This document shows, piece by piece, positions 6,044 through 6,172 of a stretch of DNA of 6,172 nt; position 1 is the stretch's first letter; every line of letters starts with the position of its first letter. The notes below the pieces were generated by a model that had not been told where the DNA came from, ran no database searches, and was given only the letters and a program-made list of their open reading frames with translations. Both the position numbers and the translations under genes were made by a program. This DNA comes from Planctomycetota bacterium. GTDB taxonomy: Bacteria; Planctomycetota; PUPC01; JACPCR01. Location of the stretch: assembly GCA_030740295.1 (NCBI GenBank), contig JASLXP010000590.1:1-6172 (forward strand), given 5' to 3'.

Positions 6044-6172
6044 CTACACCACCTGGCTCTCTTTCCCCTGCCAATACTTCTCCCTCAGTTCTTTCTTCAC
6101 GATCTTGCCGTTGTTGTTCTTGGGGATCTCGTTAACGAAATCGACCGACTTTGGCTTCTTGTAGCTGGCGAT
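6044..6172 (-). CDS. Acyl-CoA synthetase / AMP-binding enzyme, C-terminal fragment (cut by window edge)
   Basis: Only the last 42 codons and the TAG stop (6044-6046) are in the window; the rest lies beyond the right edge. The translation begins IASYKKPKSVDFVNEIPK and continues NNNGKIVKKELREKYW before a short polar tail ending QVV. The YKKPKSV loop followed by the IPKNNNGKIVKKELR stretch is the C-terminal A10 motif of ANL-superfamily adenylating enzymes. In these the Gly-Lys lysine (residue 23 of this fragment) is the catalytic lysine of the adenylation step. The family activates carboxylic acids with ATP and transfers the acyl group to CoA; the pattern is typical of medium- and long-chain fatty acyl-CoA ligases. 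Exact substrate cannot be told from this piece. It is on the same strand as the giant secreted gene, 163 bp upstream of it, but the repeat-filled gap makes a shared transcript uncertain. Confidence 0.9.
   Translation of the reverse strand: MASYKKPKSVDFVNEIPKNNNGKIVKKELREKYWQGKESQVV

Noticed and set aside
5616..6074. Minus-strand open frame of 152 codons across the intergenic repeats
   Set aside because: It overlaps the ends of both the acyl-CoA synthetase and the giant gene in another frame, and part of its translation comes from the short repeats.

Overview
The window looks like chromosomal DNA from an uncultured or little-studied bacterium, probably of the Planctomycetota/Verrucomicrobiota/Hydrogenedentota type. 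The main pointers are a very large secreted protein resembling the DUF6288 family, with PDZ-like, helical-toroid and HEAT-like parts. Also suggestive are moderately high GC, short GC-rich palindromic intergenic repeats, and no recognisable Shine-Dalgarno sequence before any of the three visible starts. The phylum assignment is inference from gene style, not from a marker gene.

Layout, left to right. Positions 1-68 hold two copies of a 25-bp GC-rich palindrome-containing repeat spaced 43 bp apart, probably the end of a longer array cut by the window edge. A complete minus-strand gene (121-1254) encodes a fold-type I PLP enzyme of the SelA / D-glucosaminate-6-phosphate ammonia-lyase-like group. 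A 130-bp divergent intergenic region with a perfect 13-bp dyad separates it from a plus-strand gene (1385-1789) for a small DUF2203 protein. That gene converges, with a 38-bp gap, on a 1350-residue minus-strand gene (1828-5880) that fills two thirds of the window. Its product has a signal peptide, a PDZ-like domain, an alpha/alpha-toroid-like region, a basic helical linker, a beta-sandwich-like region and a C-terminal HEAT-like solenoid containing a clear internal duplication of about 210 residues. Upstream of it, 163 bp of intergenic DNA carries two families of short direct repeats. The right edge holds the last 42 codons of an acyl-CoA synthetase / AMP-binding enzyme on the minus strand.

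The genes do not form an obvious pathway. The acyl-CoA synthetase and the giant secreted protein share a strand but are separated by repeat-rich DNA, and the PLP enzyme and DUF2203 gene are divergent. No mobile element, CRISPR array, tRNA or rRNA was seen. The most noteworthy items are the unusual architecture and recent-looking internal duplication of the giant protein, and the two sets of intergenic repeats.
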